A stretch of DNA of 64,000 nucleotides from Bacillus nakamurai (GTDB lineage: Bacteria > Bacillota > Bacilli > Bacillales > Bacillaceae): contig NZ_LSAZ01000015.1 in assembly GCF_001584325.1 (NCBI RefSeq), forward strand, positions 89,141 through 153,140. Direction: 5' to 3'. Below, piece after piece: positions 16,870-25,674 of the stretch (position 1 is its first letter; each line of letters begins with the position of its first letter). The notes beneath the pieces were generated by a model. It did not search any database, was not told where the DNA came from, and saw only the letters and a list, made by a program, of their open reading frames with translations. The position numbers were made by a program, and so were the translations under genes.

Positions 16870-17256
16870 TTGAAACCAGAATCTGTTAACCGTTCGCTTG
16901 TCACCATCTCTAAATGGGGGAAAGCAGCAGGCATTTTATTTATTATAATGGGCGCTTTTGCGGCACTTTCAGGAGCATTTTTCTTCCTAATCGGAGCAAT
17001 TCCCGGTGTTTTGCAGATTATTGCCGGAATTTTTCTTATGCGGTCAGCAAAAGAAGCGGGGCAAATGGCAGAACAATTCAATGAGCTGTCAGAGGAAAAT
17101 ATGCTGGATTATTACGCAAAGTTCGTGAAGATGCAGGGGATTTACCTCATTGTCAGCATCGGTATTTCAGTTATCGCCGTTATTCTTGTCATCATTTTCA
17201 TGATGCTCGGCATCGCTGACGGCTTGTTTAATGATTTTGACACAAATACATATTAA
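16870..17256 (+). CDS. ywnC: Small membrane protein YwnC (YwnG paralogue)
   Basis: A 128-residue membrane protein with hydrophobic segments at about 18-60 and 90-115. It shares with the ywnG product the pattern I-KWGK--G-L-IM-G, a second helix with IGAIPGVLQIIAG, then RSAKEA and ENMLDYYAKFVKMQ. The frame is open to ATG 16831, but AAAGGAG is spaced correctly for TTG 16870, giving the known length. Function is unknown. Convergent with ywnB across a shared terminator. Confidence 0.78.
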   Translation: MKPESVNRSLVTISKWGKAAGILFIIMGAFAALSGAFFFLIGAIPGVLQIIAGIFLMRSAKEAGQMAEQFNELSEENMLDYYAKFVKMQGIYLIVSIGISVIAVILVIIFMMLGIADGLFNDFDTNTY

Positions 17257-17257
17257 A

Positions 17258-17292
17258 AGAAAATCCCGGAGCTCTGCGCCCGGGATTTTTTC
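17258..17292. terminator. Bidirectional terminator between ywnC and ywnB
   Basis: Arms AAATCCCGG and CCGGGATTT around an 10-base loop, with TTTTTTC on the plus strand and an A-run on the other side. Confidence 0.82.
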
Positions 17293-17293
17293 T

Positions 17294-17935
17294 TTATTCC
17301 GCTTCTCCGACTACAGTAAAGCGTTCGTTTTGATAAGACGGTTTTTCAAGTTCATCCAATACGGCGATGGCATAGTCCGCATAGCTGATATAGCTGTCTC
17401 CTTTAGAGTTGACAGTGAATGTGTCTTTGCCTTTCTTGTACGATCCCGTACGTTTTCCGTTCGGATCAAACATAGCCGCAGGGCTAAGAAATGTCCAAGA
17501 GAAGGAGTCTGTGTTTTCCAGATCCTCTAAATTTTTTGCCTGATTGACTGCGGTCGCCAAGTATTGTTTTGGAAATTCCGGCGTTTCGGCCAGACGAGTG
17601 GTTTTGGCTTCATCAACGAAGAGGCTGCCGGCTCCGCCGACGACAAACAATCTTGTATCTCTCGCTTCCTTGAAAATATTGATTAATGCTCTTCCCGCTT
17701 CCACATGAAGATGCTCCTGCCCCGCCGGAGCCCCGAACGCATTGACTACGGCATCGAATTGTTTTACATCTTCGGCGTTCAAATCGAATACGTCTTTTTC
17801 CAGAACAGTGACGTCCTGGCCATTCATTTTTGAAGCGTCTCTGACAATCGCTGTCACATCATGTCCGCGATCTTTCGCTTCCTTCAAAATAACACTTCCC
17901 GCTTTTCCGCTTGCACCGATAATTCCAATTTTCAT
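17294..17935 (-). CDS. ywnB: NAD(P)-binding NmrA/SDR-like protein YwnB
   Basis: A 213-residue Rossmann-fold protein. The dinucleotide motif is at the N-terminus (IGIIGASGKAGSVIL), and VVNAFGAP near residue 72 and FVVGGAGSLFVDE near 105 are typical of atypical SDR/NmrA-like proteins such as YwnB and anthocyanidin-reductase-like sensors. No YxxxK catalytic pair is obvious. Start ATG 17935 follows AAGGAGG with 8-base spacing; the frame is open further upstream. An inverted repeat identical in its half-sites to one before ywnA lies just upstream, so YwnA control is likely. Confidence 0.87.
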   Translation of the reverse strand: MKIGIIGASGKAGSVILKEAKDRGHDVTAIVRDASKMNGQDVTVLEKDVFDLNAEDVKQFDAVVNAFGAPAGQEHLHVEAGRALINIFKEARDTRLFVVGGAGSLFVDEAKTTRLAETPEFPKQYLATAVNQAKNLEDLENTDSFSWTFLSPAAMFDPNGKRTGSYKKGKDTFTVNSKGDSYISYADYAIAVLDELEKPSYQNERFTVVGEAE

Positions 17936-17953
17936 TTCTTTTTCCTCCTTATT

Positions 17954-17972
17954 TGTAACCATTTTTGTTACA
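17954..17972. promoter_or_regulatory. Candidate YwnA operator in front of ywnB
   Basis: TGTAAC-N7-GTTACA, a perfect 6+6 inverted repeat 19 bases upstream of the ywnB start. The same half-sites and spacing recur in front of ywnA at 18420-18438. Confidence 0.7.
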
Positions 17973-17990
17973 TCTTTAGCGGCATGAAGC

Positions 17991-18014
17991 CATCTCTTTT
18001 TAACAAAAGAGATG
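17991..18014 (-). other. Hairpin over the ywnA stop codon
   Basis: Perfect 10-base arms CATCTCTTTT and AAAAGAGATG with a 4-base loop; the ywnA stop codon TAA falls at the loop edge. On the minus strand no T-run follows, so it may act as an RNA end-protecting or weak termination structure rather than a classical terminator. Confidence 0.6.
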
Positions 18015-18404
18015 ATTCATTACATCATAAAGGGACTTGCTTGCCAATTCATTTTCCATTGCCCGCTGTACGCTTCCGAACGTCTCATCAAGCGCCTGCT
18101 GAATGTTTTTGCCGACCGGACAGTCCGGATTCGGATTGTCGTGAACCGCAAAAAGCTCTTCCTTTTTCTGCACCGCCCTGTATACCTCTAAGAGGGAAAT
18201 CTCGGACGGATCTTTTTTCAGGCTGGCTCCGGGAACACCCGCCCGGGATGTAAGAATACCTGCTTTTTTCAGCTGGCTGATTGTTCTCCGCACAACGACG
18301 GGATTGGTGTTTACGCTGCCTGCAATCATATCCGACGAAGCCCGTTCATCCGTCGAAATCAGCGATAGGATGTGAATGGCCACAGCAAGACGGCTGTTAA
18401 TCAT
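18000..18404 (-). CDS. ywnA: Rrf2-family transcriptional regulator YwnA
   Basis: A 134-residue Rrf2-type repressor. It begins INSRLAVAIHILSLI, has a winged helix (DMIAGSVNTNPVVVRRTISQL) at residues 25-45 and ends with a dimer helix. Of the Rrf2 cysteine cluster only one Cys (NPDCPVGKN) and a C-terminal Cys are seen, so an iron-sulphur site is unlikely. The frame is open to 18455; ATG 18404 is chosen because GGTGGTGA precedes it and the first residues fit the family. Identical operators lie upstream of this gene and of ywnB. Confidence 0.88.
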   Translation of the reverse strand: MINSRLAVAIHILSLISTDERASSDMIAGSVNTNPVVVRRTISQLKKAGILTSRAGVPGASLKKDPSEISLLEVYRAVQKKEELFAVHDNPNPDCPVGKNIQQALDETFGSVQRAMENELASKSLYDVMNHLFC

Positions 18405-18419
18405 GTTTTTCACCACCAT

Positions 18420-18438
18420 TGTAACCATAATAGTTACA
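18420..18438. promoter_or_regulatory. Candidate YwnA autoregulatory operator
   Basis: TGTAACCATAATAGTTACA, a perfect inverted repeat TGTAAC-N7-GTTACA, 16 bases before the ywnA start. It shares TGTAACCAT with the ywnB site. Confidence 0.7.
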
Positions 18439-18511
18439 TTTCGTTTTTTTGTCAACTACTAATATACACTAAAATTCGTCAAAGGATGATATCCAGTTGG
18501 CAATAGAGGTG

Positions 18512-18537
18512 TAAAAAGGCCGGCTGAGCCGGCCTTG
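18512..18537 (-). terminator. Terminator of the urease operon
   Basis: Minus-strand AAGGCCGGCT and AGCCGGCCTT pair almost without a loop (inner bases will stay open) and are followed by TTTTTAC. Confidence 0.8.
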
Positions 18538-18543
18538 GGGGGA

Positions 18544-20253
18544 TTAAAACAAGAAATATCTTTGTCCGAGCGGAACATAGCTGACAGGCTGACATGACAG
18601 CTCTTCTCCGTCAGCGAATACCTGATATGTTTTCGGATCAACTTCTATGTTCGGCATCGCGGCGTTCAGCTTCATATCGAACTTGCTCAGCTTGCGGATA
18701 TGCTGCACCGGAGAAATCGTTTTTTCCAGCCCCAGTTTGCCCGGTACGCCGTTTTCAATGCTTGCCTTGGACATAAAAGTAATGGATGTATTGCGGTTCG
18801 CTTTTCCGTAAGATGCGTACATCTGACGCATAAATACAGGTTCAGGCGTCGGAATCGAAGCGTTCGGATCTCCCATCTGGGCGCGGGCAATCATACCGCC
18901 TTTGAGTACAAGCTCAGGCTTGACGCCGAAGAAAACCGGGTCCCACAACACAAGATCGGCAAGCTTGCCTGTTTCCACTGAGCCGACTTCATGGCTCAAG
19001 CCGTGGGTGATAGCCGGATTGATCGTGTATTTCGCGACATAGCGTTTGGCCCGCACATTGTCATTGCCGTTTTCCCCGGCAAGGGCGCCGCGCTGCCTTT
19101 TCATTTTATCGGCAACCTGCCATGTCCGGATAATCACTTCCCCGACCCGGCCCATCGCCTGGGAATCAGATGATGTCATGCTGATCGCACCGATATCGTG
19201 AAGGATATCCTCTGCCGCAATTGTGGCCGCCCTGATGCGTGAATGGCTGAATGCCACGTCCTCAGGCACATTGGAATCTAAATGATGACAGACCATCATC
19301 ATATCAAGGTGCTCGTCCATCGTGTTGACGGTATACGGAATCGTCGGCGTAGTAGAGGACGGCAAAATATTGGCGTAGGACGCGAGCTTCATAATATCCG
19401 GTGCATGGCCTCCGCCGGCCCCTTCTATGTGATATGTATGGATAACCCGGTCGCCGATTGCTTCAAGCGTATTTTCTAAGAAACCCGCTTCGTTGATCGT
19501 GTCTGTGTGGATGGCAACCTGAATATCCGCATCGTCCGCAACTGCCATACAGGTTTTAATGGCGCTTGGCGTAGTTCCCCAATCTTCATGGAGCTTCAGG
19601 CCGATGGCGCCCGCTTCCACCTGCTCAATGAGAGGCGCTTTGTCAGAAGCATTTCCTTTTCCTAAAAACCCGACATTGATCGGGAATTGCTCGGCTGCCT
19701 CAAGCATCCTTGACATATACCATGCACCTGATGTGCAGGTTGTCGCTTTACTGCCGGTCGCAGGTCCGGTTCCCCCGCCGAGAAGCGTTGTCACTCCTGA
19801 AGAAAGGGCGACTTCCATCTGCTGAGGGCAAATAAAATGGATATGGGTATCCACGCCGCCGGCCGTTACAATTTTTCCTTCGCCGGAAATGACCTCTGTG
19901 CCGGCACCGATGACCATATGCGGGTCAACGCCATCCATGATATCGGGGTTGCCGCTTTTTCCGACGCCGACTATACGGCCGTCCTTCACGCCGATATCCG
20001 CTTTCACGATGCCGGTGTAGTCCAGAATGACAACGTTTGTGATGACCAGGTCAAGCGCTCCGTCTTTTGCCGTCATGGACCCGTTTTGCCCCATGCCGTC
20101 CCGAATCGTCTTTCCTCCGCCGAAGATCATTTCCTCTCCGTAGACGGTAAAATCTTTCTCGACTTCAATCCATAAATCGGTGTCTCCGAGTCTGACTTTA
20201 TCTCCTGTTGTCGGCCCGAACAGCTCTGCGTATTGCTCACGTGTCATCTTCAT
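18544..20253 (-). CDS. ureC: Urease alpha subunit UreC
   Basis: The 569-residue catalytic subunit of nickel urease, which hydrolyses urea to ammonia and carbamate. Nickel ligands are in place: [11 protein letters not shown] near residue 134, the carbamylated Lys in GLKLHEDWG near 218, [13 protein letters not shown] near 247 and [15 protein letters not shown] near 272; the flap Cys/His region is [12 protein letters not shown] near 320. Its start overlaps ureB by four bases. No accessory genes (ureEFGD) flank the operon, as in B. subtilis. Confidence 0.97.
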   Translation of the reverse strand: MKMTREQYAELFGPTTGDKVRLGDTDLWIEVEKDFTVYGEEMIFGGGKTIRDGMGQNGSMTAKDGALDLVITNVVILDYTGIVKADIGVKDGRIVGVGKSGNPDIMDGVDPHMVIGAGTEVISGEGKIVTAGGVDTHIHFICPQQMEVALSSGVTTLLGGGTGPATGSKATTCTSGAWYMSRMLEAAEQFPINVGFLGKGNASDKAPLIEQVEAGAIGLKLHEDWGTTPSAIKTCMAVADDADIQVAIHTDTINEAGFLENTLEAIGDRVIHTYHIEGAGGGHAPDIMKLASYANILPSSTTPTIPYTVNTMDEHLDMMMVCHHLDSNVPEDVAFSHSRIRAATIAAEDILHDIGAISMTSSDSQAMGRVGEVIIRTWQVADKMKRQRGALAGENGNDNVRAKRYVAKYTINPAITHGLSHEVGSVETGKLADLVLWDPVFFGVKPELVLKGGMIARAQMGDPNASIPTPEPVFMRQMYASYGKANRNTSITFMSKASIENGVPGKLGLEKTISPVQHIRKLSKFDMKLNAAMPNIEVDPKTYQVFADGEELSCQPVSYVPLGQRYFLF

Positions 20254-20624
20254 CGGATCGCCCCCTCCATCCAGCCGGCTTTCATAAGGTTTGATAAGGT
20301 TTTTTCTTTTCCCCGTTCATCCATATAGGTGTCGGCCATGCCGTTTAACCCTTTGATCGTTTTTCTTCCTCCGATTTCAACGAGCGTAACGATTTTCTCC
20401 TCACCCGGTTCAAAACGGACAGACGTGCCTGAAGGAATATCCAGACGCATGCCGATCGCTGTATCCCGTTTGAAGGATAGGGCGCCGTTGGCTTCGGCAA
20501 AATGAAAATGCGAACCGACTTGAACCGACCGCGTTCCCTTATTGGTAACAGTCACTTCCTTTGTTCTTCTGCCTTCGTTAATAGCAATTGTCCCATTTGC
20601 GACTTGGATAGCTCCCGGCTTCAT
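20250..20624 (-). CDS. ureB: Urease beta subunit UreB
   Basis: A 124-residue urease beta chain. [16 protein letters not shown] at the N-terminus, [22 protein letters not shown] near residue 25 and the [14 protein letters not shown] beta-barrel segment are family hallmarks. Translationally coupled on both sides by four-base overlaps with ureA and ureC, consistent with assembly of a 3:3:3 trimer. Slightly longer than the plainest bacterial beta subunits, with an extra C-terminal helix. Confidence 0.96.
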   Translation of the reverse strand: MKPGAIQVANGTIAINEGRRTKEVTVTNKGTRSVQVGSHFHFAEANGALSFKRDTAIGMRLDIPSGTSVRFEPGEEKIVTLVEIGGRKTIKGLNGMADTYMDERGKEKTLSNLMKAGWMEGAIR

Positions 20625-20938
20625 GACTTCACCCCCGCTGTGATCGGCTGATGAACGGTTACAAGTTTGACTCCGTCAGGAAACGTCGCTTCCACCTGGA
20701 TACTGTCCAGCATTTCCGGCACGCCTTCCATGACGTCCTGATCCGTTAATACATGGCGGCCGGACTCCATCAGCTCGGCGACGCTTTTTCCATCCCGCGC
20801 ACCTTCCATCAGATAACAGGTCAAATAAGCGGCCGCTTCAGGGTAATTGAGCAAAACGCCGCGCTCTTTTCGCTGTTTAGCCAGCTCTCCCGCTGCAAAA
20901 ACGAGCAATTTTTCTTGTTCAACCGGTGTTAATTTCAT
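20621..20938 (-). CDS. ureA: Urease gamma subunit UreA
   Basis: A 105-residue urease gamma chain. [20 protein letters not shown] opens the protein and the [20 protein letters not shown] stretch near residue 36, then the beta hairpin [15 protein letters not shown], complete the fold. First gene of ureABC; ATG follows AAGGGGGAG. The stop overlaps ureB. A long leader lies upstream. Confidence 0.96.
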   Translation of the reverse strand: MKLTPVEQEKLLVFAAGELAKQRKERGVLLNYPEAAAYLTCYLMEGARDGKSVAELMESGRHVLTDQDVMEGVPEMLDSIQVEATFPDGVKLVTVHQPITAGVKS

Positions 20939-21304
20939 CTGTACTCCCCCTTAGTGATAGTCAAACACAATCATCATGGTCATACCGAAATGCAGGCGGG
21001 TACCACCCCCTTCACCTCATGAAATGTTAAGTGATGAAAGAAATTCGACGGCCGACAGCCGAATTCCTTTTACAGAAAATTGAGATATCTGATTTTTTTC
21101 TTTTGAACAAACGTTTAATCAAACAGACAGATAACCTAAAAATGTGAAAGGTAACATTCTATGTGAATATTATAAAGAAACCGCTCAAAAATTTATAGAA
21201 TATTTAAAAATTTAGTTAATATTAACCAAATATACTGGAATTTTTGTCATTTCTCATAACAAAAAGCCCAAAATGTTTTGGGCTCTTGTTTCGTTTATAT
21301 TACA
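20939..21304 (-). promoter_or_regulatory. Upstream region of ureABC (366 bases without a gene)
   Basis: On the minus strand a TATAAT (about 21175-21170) without a good -35 could be the proximal -10, giving a leader of over 200 bases. In the leader AATTCG and CGAATT frame a GGC/GCC hairpin (about 21042-21066). Upstream lies an A/T-rich palindrome TTTAGTTAATATTAACCAAA (21211-21230). I found no exact TnrA/GlnR box; TGTGA-N4-TAACA near 21144 has the wrong spacing. The csbD terminator occupies the far end. Confidence 0.45.
21259..21291 (-). terminator. Terminator after csbD
   Basis: Minus-strand AGCCCAAAA and TTTTGGGCT with a 2-base centre, followed by TTTTTGTT. Confidence 0.82.
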
Positions 21305-21493
21305 TTAATCGTTACTGAGTTTTTCCTTCGTTTTACCGACGCCTTTTTGCAGGCTGCCTTTTGCTTTATCTTTTTTTCCTTCCGCTTTTAAATCGGATTT
21401 GTCTGTCATATCACCGGCTTTATCCTTGGCTTCGCCTTTCATTTTGTTCATGCCGCCTTTTACTTTGTCTTTTAATCCGTTATCGTTGCTCAT
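21305..21493 (-). CDS. csbD: CsbD general stress protein
   Basis: A 62-residue hydrophilic CsbD-family protein, rich in Lys, Asp and Gly, built of repeated DK-KG pieces (KDKVKGGMNKMKGEAKDKAG, then a similar stretch). Function is unknown; in B. subtilis it is strongly induced by sigma-B under stress. ATG follows AAAAGGAGCTG. A sigma-B-like promoter lies directly upstream inside the end of ywmF. Confidence 0.93.
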   Translation of the reverse strand: MSNDNGLKDKVKGGMNKMKGEAKDKAGDMTDKSDLKAEGKKDKAKGSLQKGVGKTKEKLSND

Positions 21494-21528
21494 GATTTTC
21501 AGCTCCTTTTTTAATGTGTACTTGTTTC

Positions 21529-21553
21529 CTTCCCTTTCAGCAAAATGGTAAAC
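21529..21553 (-). promoter_or_regulatory. Sigma-B-like promoter of csbD
   Basis: Minus-strand GTTTAC (21553-21548), a 13-base spacer and GGGAAG (21534-21529) approximate the sigma-B consensus GTTTAA-N12/15-GGGTAT. Confidence 0.65.
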
Positions 21554-21563
21554 CGTTCAACTG

Positions 21564-22043
21564 TCAGTTATTGATTTCACAGCGTTCACCAAAGCGCAGC
21601 ACTTTGTAGACGGCTAATCCGTCTGACAGCTTGTTTTCTGCATATTGCACCGGCAGCAGGGCAAAAAAGACATAATACGTTGAAAAATAGACAAATTGGT
21701 AAAAAAACAAGTTTGGTTCGAGGACGTCCTGTATGATAAGAAGATTAATTGAAAAAATAGAAGCGAGATTAAACAGACAGCCGCCCGCATAAACGAGCGC
21801 ATTCGTCAGCCGGTTATCGATCCGCAATGCACCGAACTGGCAGAAAGAATCTATGAAATAGATACGCCGGACCTGTATCGGTCCCAATTTTATGAGGCGC
21901 TTTCCCATTCCGATATCTAACGATGCTTTTCCCCCGAATAACAGGGCCATAAAACTGTGGCCGGCTACATGTATGACGGACACCATCGGCAAAATGATGA
22001 GAAAAGACATAAAAAACTTTACCATGTCGTTAAATCCGAACAA
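21564..22043 (-). CDS. ywmF: Membrane protein YwmF, degenerate M50-like
   Basis: A 159-residue, mostly hydrophobic protein with about four membrane segments. The first helix contains HVAGH at residues 25-29, where site-2 (M50) proteases have HExxH; Val replaces the catalytic Glu. A later LSDGLAVYKVLR near residue 142 recalls the second M50 metal motif. It is therefore best read as an inactive site-2-protease-like protein, though the similarity is weak and the true family is unknown. Small for the family, with no PDZ domain. Confidence 0.7.
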   Translation of the reverse strand: MFGFNDMVKFFMSFLIILPMVSVIHVAGHSFMALLFGGKASLDIGMGKRLIKLGPIQVRRIYFIDSFCQFGALRIDNRLTNALVYAGGCLFNLASIFSINLLIIQDVLEPNLFFYQFVYFSTYYVFFALLPVQYAENKLSDGLAVYKVLRFGERCEINN

Positions 22044-22133
22044 CGAATCCCTCCTTTCAAAATCGCTTACACTCTCATTTTGCGATTTTTCCGATTTTTT
22101 CTATGTTCAAACGTGATAATGTGCCGTTTTCCG

Positions 22134-22166
22134 CAAAAAAATAACCATCTGAGTTCCAGATGGTTA
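22134..22166 (-). terminator. Terminator after rapB
   Basis: Minus-strand AACCATCTG and CAGATGGTT around GAACT, followed by ATTTTTTT. Confidence 0.85.
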
Positions 22167-22170
22167 AGAA

Positions 22171-23301
22171 TTATATATCGTATAAACTTTCTTCTTTTTG
22201 AATGTTCTCTCTCATGCGGATCGCTTTTTCATAAAAATACGCCGCTTCTTTATACTGTTCGTGGGCGCTGGTATAAACGGCAGCCTCCAAGGCGAAATCT
22301 TCTATATACACATACAGCGATTTGTCATTCATATAGTCAAACACTTCATGAATTAAATCGAGATTGACAGATTCCAAATAAAGCGCTTGTAAAAACTTAT
22401 ATTTTTCTAAGCTGAATCGATCGCCGCGGTCTTTCGCGATCTTCATCCCTCTTTCATAATAAGCGAGAGCGGCTTGATCCTCGTGGAGTCTGAAAAGGGT
22501 GTGCGTTAAGCTGAACAGCGCCTTCGGAAGCTGTTCAAGCTGATGCTCTTCAAAGATGGGCAGCGCTTTTCTAAAGTAACGGGCAGCTTCATCCAGCTCT
22601 CTCTTCTCAGAATAACAATTTCCCAGATTGTAAAGCGCCGATCCGATCAGGCGGGGCTGTCCTTCCAGCAATGCAAGGCGGAGCGCTTCATCTAAATGTT
22701 CAAGCGCTTTGTCATAGTTTTTGCAGTCGATATAGTTTCCCGAAATGACGAAATGGCACTGTATCCTCCGCACTCTGTAAAAATCGTGATCCATATACGT
22801 TTCAAGCGCCTGAATCGCATGATTCATGGAGAAATGAGTCTGCTTCATCACATAAAAAACTTCAGACATCTTAAAGTGGAACTCTGCCCTCTCAATATCA
22901 TCTTCGACAAACGAAAGTAATTTCTCAGCTTTCCGATAAAAAGAAATAGCCGAAACGTAGTTATTCTGATCGAATTCATACATGCCTCTGAATAAATGGA
23001 AATAATACTCAGATAATCCCGATATGCTGTCCGTACTTTCAATCGTTTTTTGCAGCTCGCTGTACTGAATATGTGATTGTTCCGTGAAGTCCGGCTTGAC
23101 GTAATCAAGCATAATGTGATGGCGGTAGCTGATCAGCTGATAATATAACAGCAGCAGCTGGTCTTCCTCCATGTGTTGTATATCCTGGTCAATTTCCTCT
23201 TTCAGCTTTATGGCATCAGCCGCTTGAAAAGTTAAAATGTACTTGTACCATTTGTTGATTTTGACTCCAACTTGAGATGACGGAATCTCGTGTGCGGTCA
23301 T
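22171..23301 (-). CDS. rapB: Response regulator aspartate phosphatase RapB
   Basis: A 376-residue Rap protein: an N-terminal three-helix bundle ([20 protein letters not shown], then a helix with [13 protein letters not shown]) and six or seven TPR repeats (for example [20 protein letters not shown] near 230). Rap phosphatases dephosphorylate Spo0F or sequester ComA. Position between ywmF and the moaA/fdhD pair points to RapB, whose known substrate is Spo0F, itself encoded 37 kb to the right. No phr gene follows, as in B. subtilis rapB. The ribosome binding site (AAAGGGG) is very close to the ATG. Confidence 0.92.
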   Translation of the reverse strand: MTAHEIPSSQVGVKINKWYKYILTFQAADAIKLKEEIDQDIQHMEEDQLLLLYYQLISYRHHIMLDYVKPDFTEQSHIQYSELQKTIESTDSISGLSEYYFHLFRGMYEFDQNNYVSAISFYRKAEKLLSFVEDDIERAEFHFKMSEVFYVMKQTHFSMNHAIQALETYMDHDFYRVRRIQCHFVISGNYIDCKNYDKALEHLDEALRLALLEGQPRLIGSALYNLGNCYSEKRELDEAARYFRKALPIFEEHQLEQLPKALFSLTHTLFRLHEDQAALAYYERGMKIAKDRGDRFSLEKYKFLQALYLESVNLDLIHEVFDYMNDKSLYVYIEDFALEAAVYTSAHEQYKEAAYFYEKAIRMRENIQKEESLYDI

Positions 23302-23453
23302 GCCCCTTTCACAACCTTTTCTAATTTCTATTGGTTATATTTTATCATAATGTATGGCTTTGGAATTCATTTATCTTGATCAGCATCCATCAAAATTCCT
23401 GCTTCATATATTTCGGATGAAGCTGAGTTTTTTTGAACAAGCGCCTTCAGGTA

Positions 23454-23491
23454 TAAAAAAGCTTGCCCCGCTCTAATCGGGCAAGCTTTTA
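23454..23491 (-). terminator. Terminator after moaA
   Basis: Minus-strand AAAGCTTGCCC and GGGCAAGCTTT around a 10-base loop, followed by TTTTATAC. Confidence 0.87.
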
Positions 23492-23493
23492 TT

Positions 23494-24519
23494 TCATCCG
23501 CCTATATAAGACATTTCCACTTTCTTTTTCCCGGCCTTTTTAGAAAGCGCGCGATCAATCGAATACTGATCCGTACGGTTTTTCCAGACGGAAGCGATAG
23601 CATCCGTCAATTCATCATCAGTTAAGCCGCCGCGCACAAGCTTCCGCACATCATAGCCTCCGGAAGCGAACAAGCATGTAAACAGTTCGCCTCTGGCCGA
23701 CAGGCGCGCCCTGTTGCAGGAAGCACAAAACGCATCTGAGACTGAGGAAATCACGCCGATTTCGCCAGAACCATCAAGGTAGCGAAATCTGGAGGCGACC
23801 TCCCCCTTATAATTCGCTTCTATCGGTTCTGTCGGCATGCATTTATTGATCAGTTCGATGATCTCCGCCTTCGTGATAACGTCTTTTTTATTCCACTGGT
23901 TCGTATTGCCGACATCCATAAATTCAATAAACCGGAGAATATGGCCCTTTTCTTTAAAATAACGAGCCATCGGCAATATGTCCTTTTCGTTAACACCCTT
24001 TTGGACGACCATGTTGATTTTTACGCCGAGGCCGGCAGCTTTTGCCGCCTCAATACCTTCAAGCACCTTGTTCACAGATATTCCGCGGCCGTTGATGGCT
24101 TTAAATCGCTCATCCTCTAAAGAATCAAGGCTGACGGTCACCCGGTGCAGCCCCGCCTGCTTCAGCTTCTCTGCGTAGACGGGAAGCAGCGAGCCGTTTG
24201 TAGTCATCGCGATATCCCGAAGCCCCGGGATACGCGCGAGCTTTTTGATCAATTCAGGCATATCTTTCCGCATGAGCGGCTCCCCGCCCGTCAATCTGAT
24301 TTTTTCAACACCGAAGCGTCCGACAAACAGTTTCGCAAGCCGCTCCAGCTCTTCAAATGAAAGCAATTCTTTCTTTTGTAAAAATGGATAATCCGGTCCG
24401 AATAATTCGGCTGGCATACAGTACGTGCATCTGAAGTTGCAGCGGTCAGTGACAGAGATGCGAAGATCCCTGAGCGGTCTGTCCCTTTTGTCTGACACCC
24501 GGCGCGTTTCTGTATTCAT
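23494..24519 (-). CDS. moaA: GTP 3',8-cyclase MoaA (molybdopterin synthesis)
   Basis: A 341-residue radical SAM enzyme for the first step of molybdenum cofactor synthesis. The N-terminal cluster CNFRCTYC, the C-terminal cluster CASCN...LFTCLF and the essential C-terminal Gly-Gly are all present; [10 protein letters not shown] is the SAM-binding GGE stretch. The frame is open into fdhD, but ATG 24519 behind AAAGGGG gives the normal length and places the start 17 bases after fdhD. The pair serves a molybdenum formate dehydrogenase or nitrate reductase encoded elsewhere. Confidence 0.95.
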   Translation of the reverse strand: MNTETRRVSDKRDRPLRDLRISVTDRCNFRCTYCMPAELFGPDYPFLQKKELLSFEELERLAKLFVGRFGVEKIRLTGGEPLMRKDMPELIKKLARIPGLRDIAMTTNGSLLPVYAEKLKQAGLHRVTVSLDSLEDERFKAINGRGISVNKVLEGIEAAKAAGLGVKINMVVQKGVNEKDILPMARYFKEKGHILRFIEFMDVGNTNQWNKKDVITKAEIIELINKCMPTEPIEANYKGEVASRFRYLDGSGEIGVISSVSDAFCASCNRARLSARGELFTCLFASGGYDVRKLVRGGLTDDELTDAIASVWKNRTDQYSIDRALSKKAGKKKVEMSYIGG

Positions 24520-24535
24520 AAGCCAAGACCCCTTT

Positions 24536-25324
24536 CTATCTTCCAACCCGTTCGGGATGTGTGTATACGTTAAACGATCCGTTTCTGACAAAACCGATCG
24601 CCGTGATATTCAGCTCTTCCGCCATTTGCAGCGCAAGCTCGGTCGGCGCCGATTTAGAAATAACGATCGATACACCGATTTTTGCGGCTTTTAATAAGAC
24701 CTCCGATGAGATCCGGCCGCTGAAGACAATCAGTTTGTCACGGACTGGCATTCCGTTTTGCAGGCAATACCCGTACAGCTTATCCAGCGCGTTGTGGCGG
24801 CCGATATCCGTCCGCATGAGCAGCATTTTTTCCGTATCGCACAGCGCCGCGTTATGGACACCGCCTGTTTCTTGGAAAGTGCCGCTTCCGCTTTGCATCG
24901 TCTTCATTAATTCAAGACACGCCTCAGGGGTTATTTTGATTCGGCTGACGGCTGTTTTGGCCGTTTTGACATCCTGCTGAAAATAAAAATGCCGGCCTTT
25001 TCCGCAGCATGAGCCGATGACCCTCTTCGTATAGTCTTTTTGCTCAAGCACTTCAGGATGCGTAAGCTCCACATACGCAAAACCGAGACTTTCATCTATT
25101 GTAAAGCTTTTAATCTCTTTTTCAAATCGAATAACGCCTTCTGACGCGAGGAATCCGATGACGAGCTCCTGTAAATGATCAGGCGTGCAGACGAGCGTAA
25201 CGAATTCCCGCCCGTTCAGCATGACAGTCAATGGATACTCAGCTGCCATCCGGTCTGTCGTTTTCGTTAATTCCCCTTTTTCGTAACGGTATATCTCCCT
25301 TATCGCTGTTGCTTTATCTTCCAC
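24536..25324 (-). CDS. fdhD: Formate dehydrogenase sulphurtransferase FdhD
   Basis: A 262-residue FdhD protein, which passes sulphur from a cysteine desulphurase to the molybdenum cofactor of formate dehydrogenase. The catalytic cysteines sit in [11 protein letters not shown] near residue 102; [17 protein letters not shown] near 167, the conserved [14 protein letters not shown] near 206 and [10 protein letters not shown] follow in family order. First gene of the fdhD-moaA pair. ATG follows CGGAGGGGA. Confidence 0.95.
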   Translation of the reverse strand: MEDKATAIREIYRYEKGELTKTTDRMAAEYPLTVMLNGREFVTLVCTPDHLQELVIGFLASEGVIRFEKEIKSFTIDESLGFAYVELTHPEVLEQKDYTKRVIGSCCGKGRHFYFQQDVKTAKTAVSRIKITPEACLELMKTMQSGSGTFQETGGVHNAALCDTEKMLLMRTDIGRHNALDKLYGYCLQNGMPVRDKLIVFSGRISSEVLLKAAKIGVSIVISKSAPTELALQMAEELNITAIGFVRNGSFNVYTHPERVGR

Positions 25325-25395
25325 TGTTTTCCCCTCCGCAATATCCTTCTCTTTTATTCTTCCACAATCGGCGGATTTTGTCGAATATGCGGTCT

Positions 25396-25423
25396 AAAAA
25401 AAGAGCCCTCCCCGGACTCTTTA
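25396..25423 (-). terminator. Terminator after the small membrane protein gene
   Basis: Minus-strand AAGAGTCC and GGGCTCTT around a G-rich loop, followed by TTTTTAG; it begins at the stop codon. Confidence 0.7.
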
Positions 25424-25585
25424 TGTTTCTTTACGGTGATTTTTGCTCAGGATAGTGAATAAAATGACTGCGGCGATAATGGCTAATATGCTGACGAAAA
25501 TAAATGCGGCCAGCTTCAGAAAGATGCCGATCAGCACAAAGACCACTGCCGCCAGCACTAAAATAATGCCTGCTCCTTTTAACAA
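25421..25585 (-). CDS. Small membrane protein (54 residues, ywmE-like)
   Basis: A short ORF of about 54 residues: LLKGAGIILVLAAVVFVLIG, a second hydrophobic stretch (LAAFIFVSILAIIAAVILF) and a basic tail KNHRKET. An ATG at 25594 is in frame, but AAGGAG touches it; TTG 25585 is 9 bases from AAGGAG and is the better start. Two membrane helices are predicted. Position suggests the small ywmE gene of B. subtilis, from memory only. Function unknown. Confidence 0.6.
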   Translation of the reverse strand: MLKGAGIILVLAAVVFVLIGIFLKLAAFIFVSILAIIAAVILFTILSKNHRKET

Positions 25586-25637
25586 ACGTGTCATCTCCTT
25601 TTAGTCGTATCATTCCCGCTATCCCAGTTTCTAAACA

Positions 25638-25670
25638 CAAAAAAAGACGCCGGCAAAGGGCGTCTTTTTC
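25638..25670 (-). terminator. Terminator after ywmD
   Basis: Minus-strand AAAAAGACGC and GCGTCTTTTT around CCTTTGCCG, with further T residues. Confidence 0.85.
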
Positions 25671-25674
25671 AAGT

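Noticed and set aside
20950..20982. 10-codon ORF (MTMMIVFDYH) ending just before the ureA ribosome binding site
   Set aside because: No ribosome binding site of its own; not enough to call a leader peptide.
21144..21157. TGTGA-N4-TAACA, resembling a TnrA/GlnR box before ureA
   Set aside because: The spacer is 4 instead of 7 bases, so it does not match the site.
23398..23428. Hairpin GCTTCAT/ATGAAGC with downstream T-run on the plus strand
   Set aside because: There is no plus-strand gene to terminate; probably chance between rapB and moaA.
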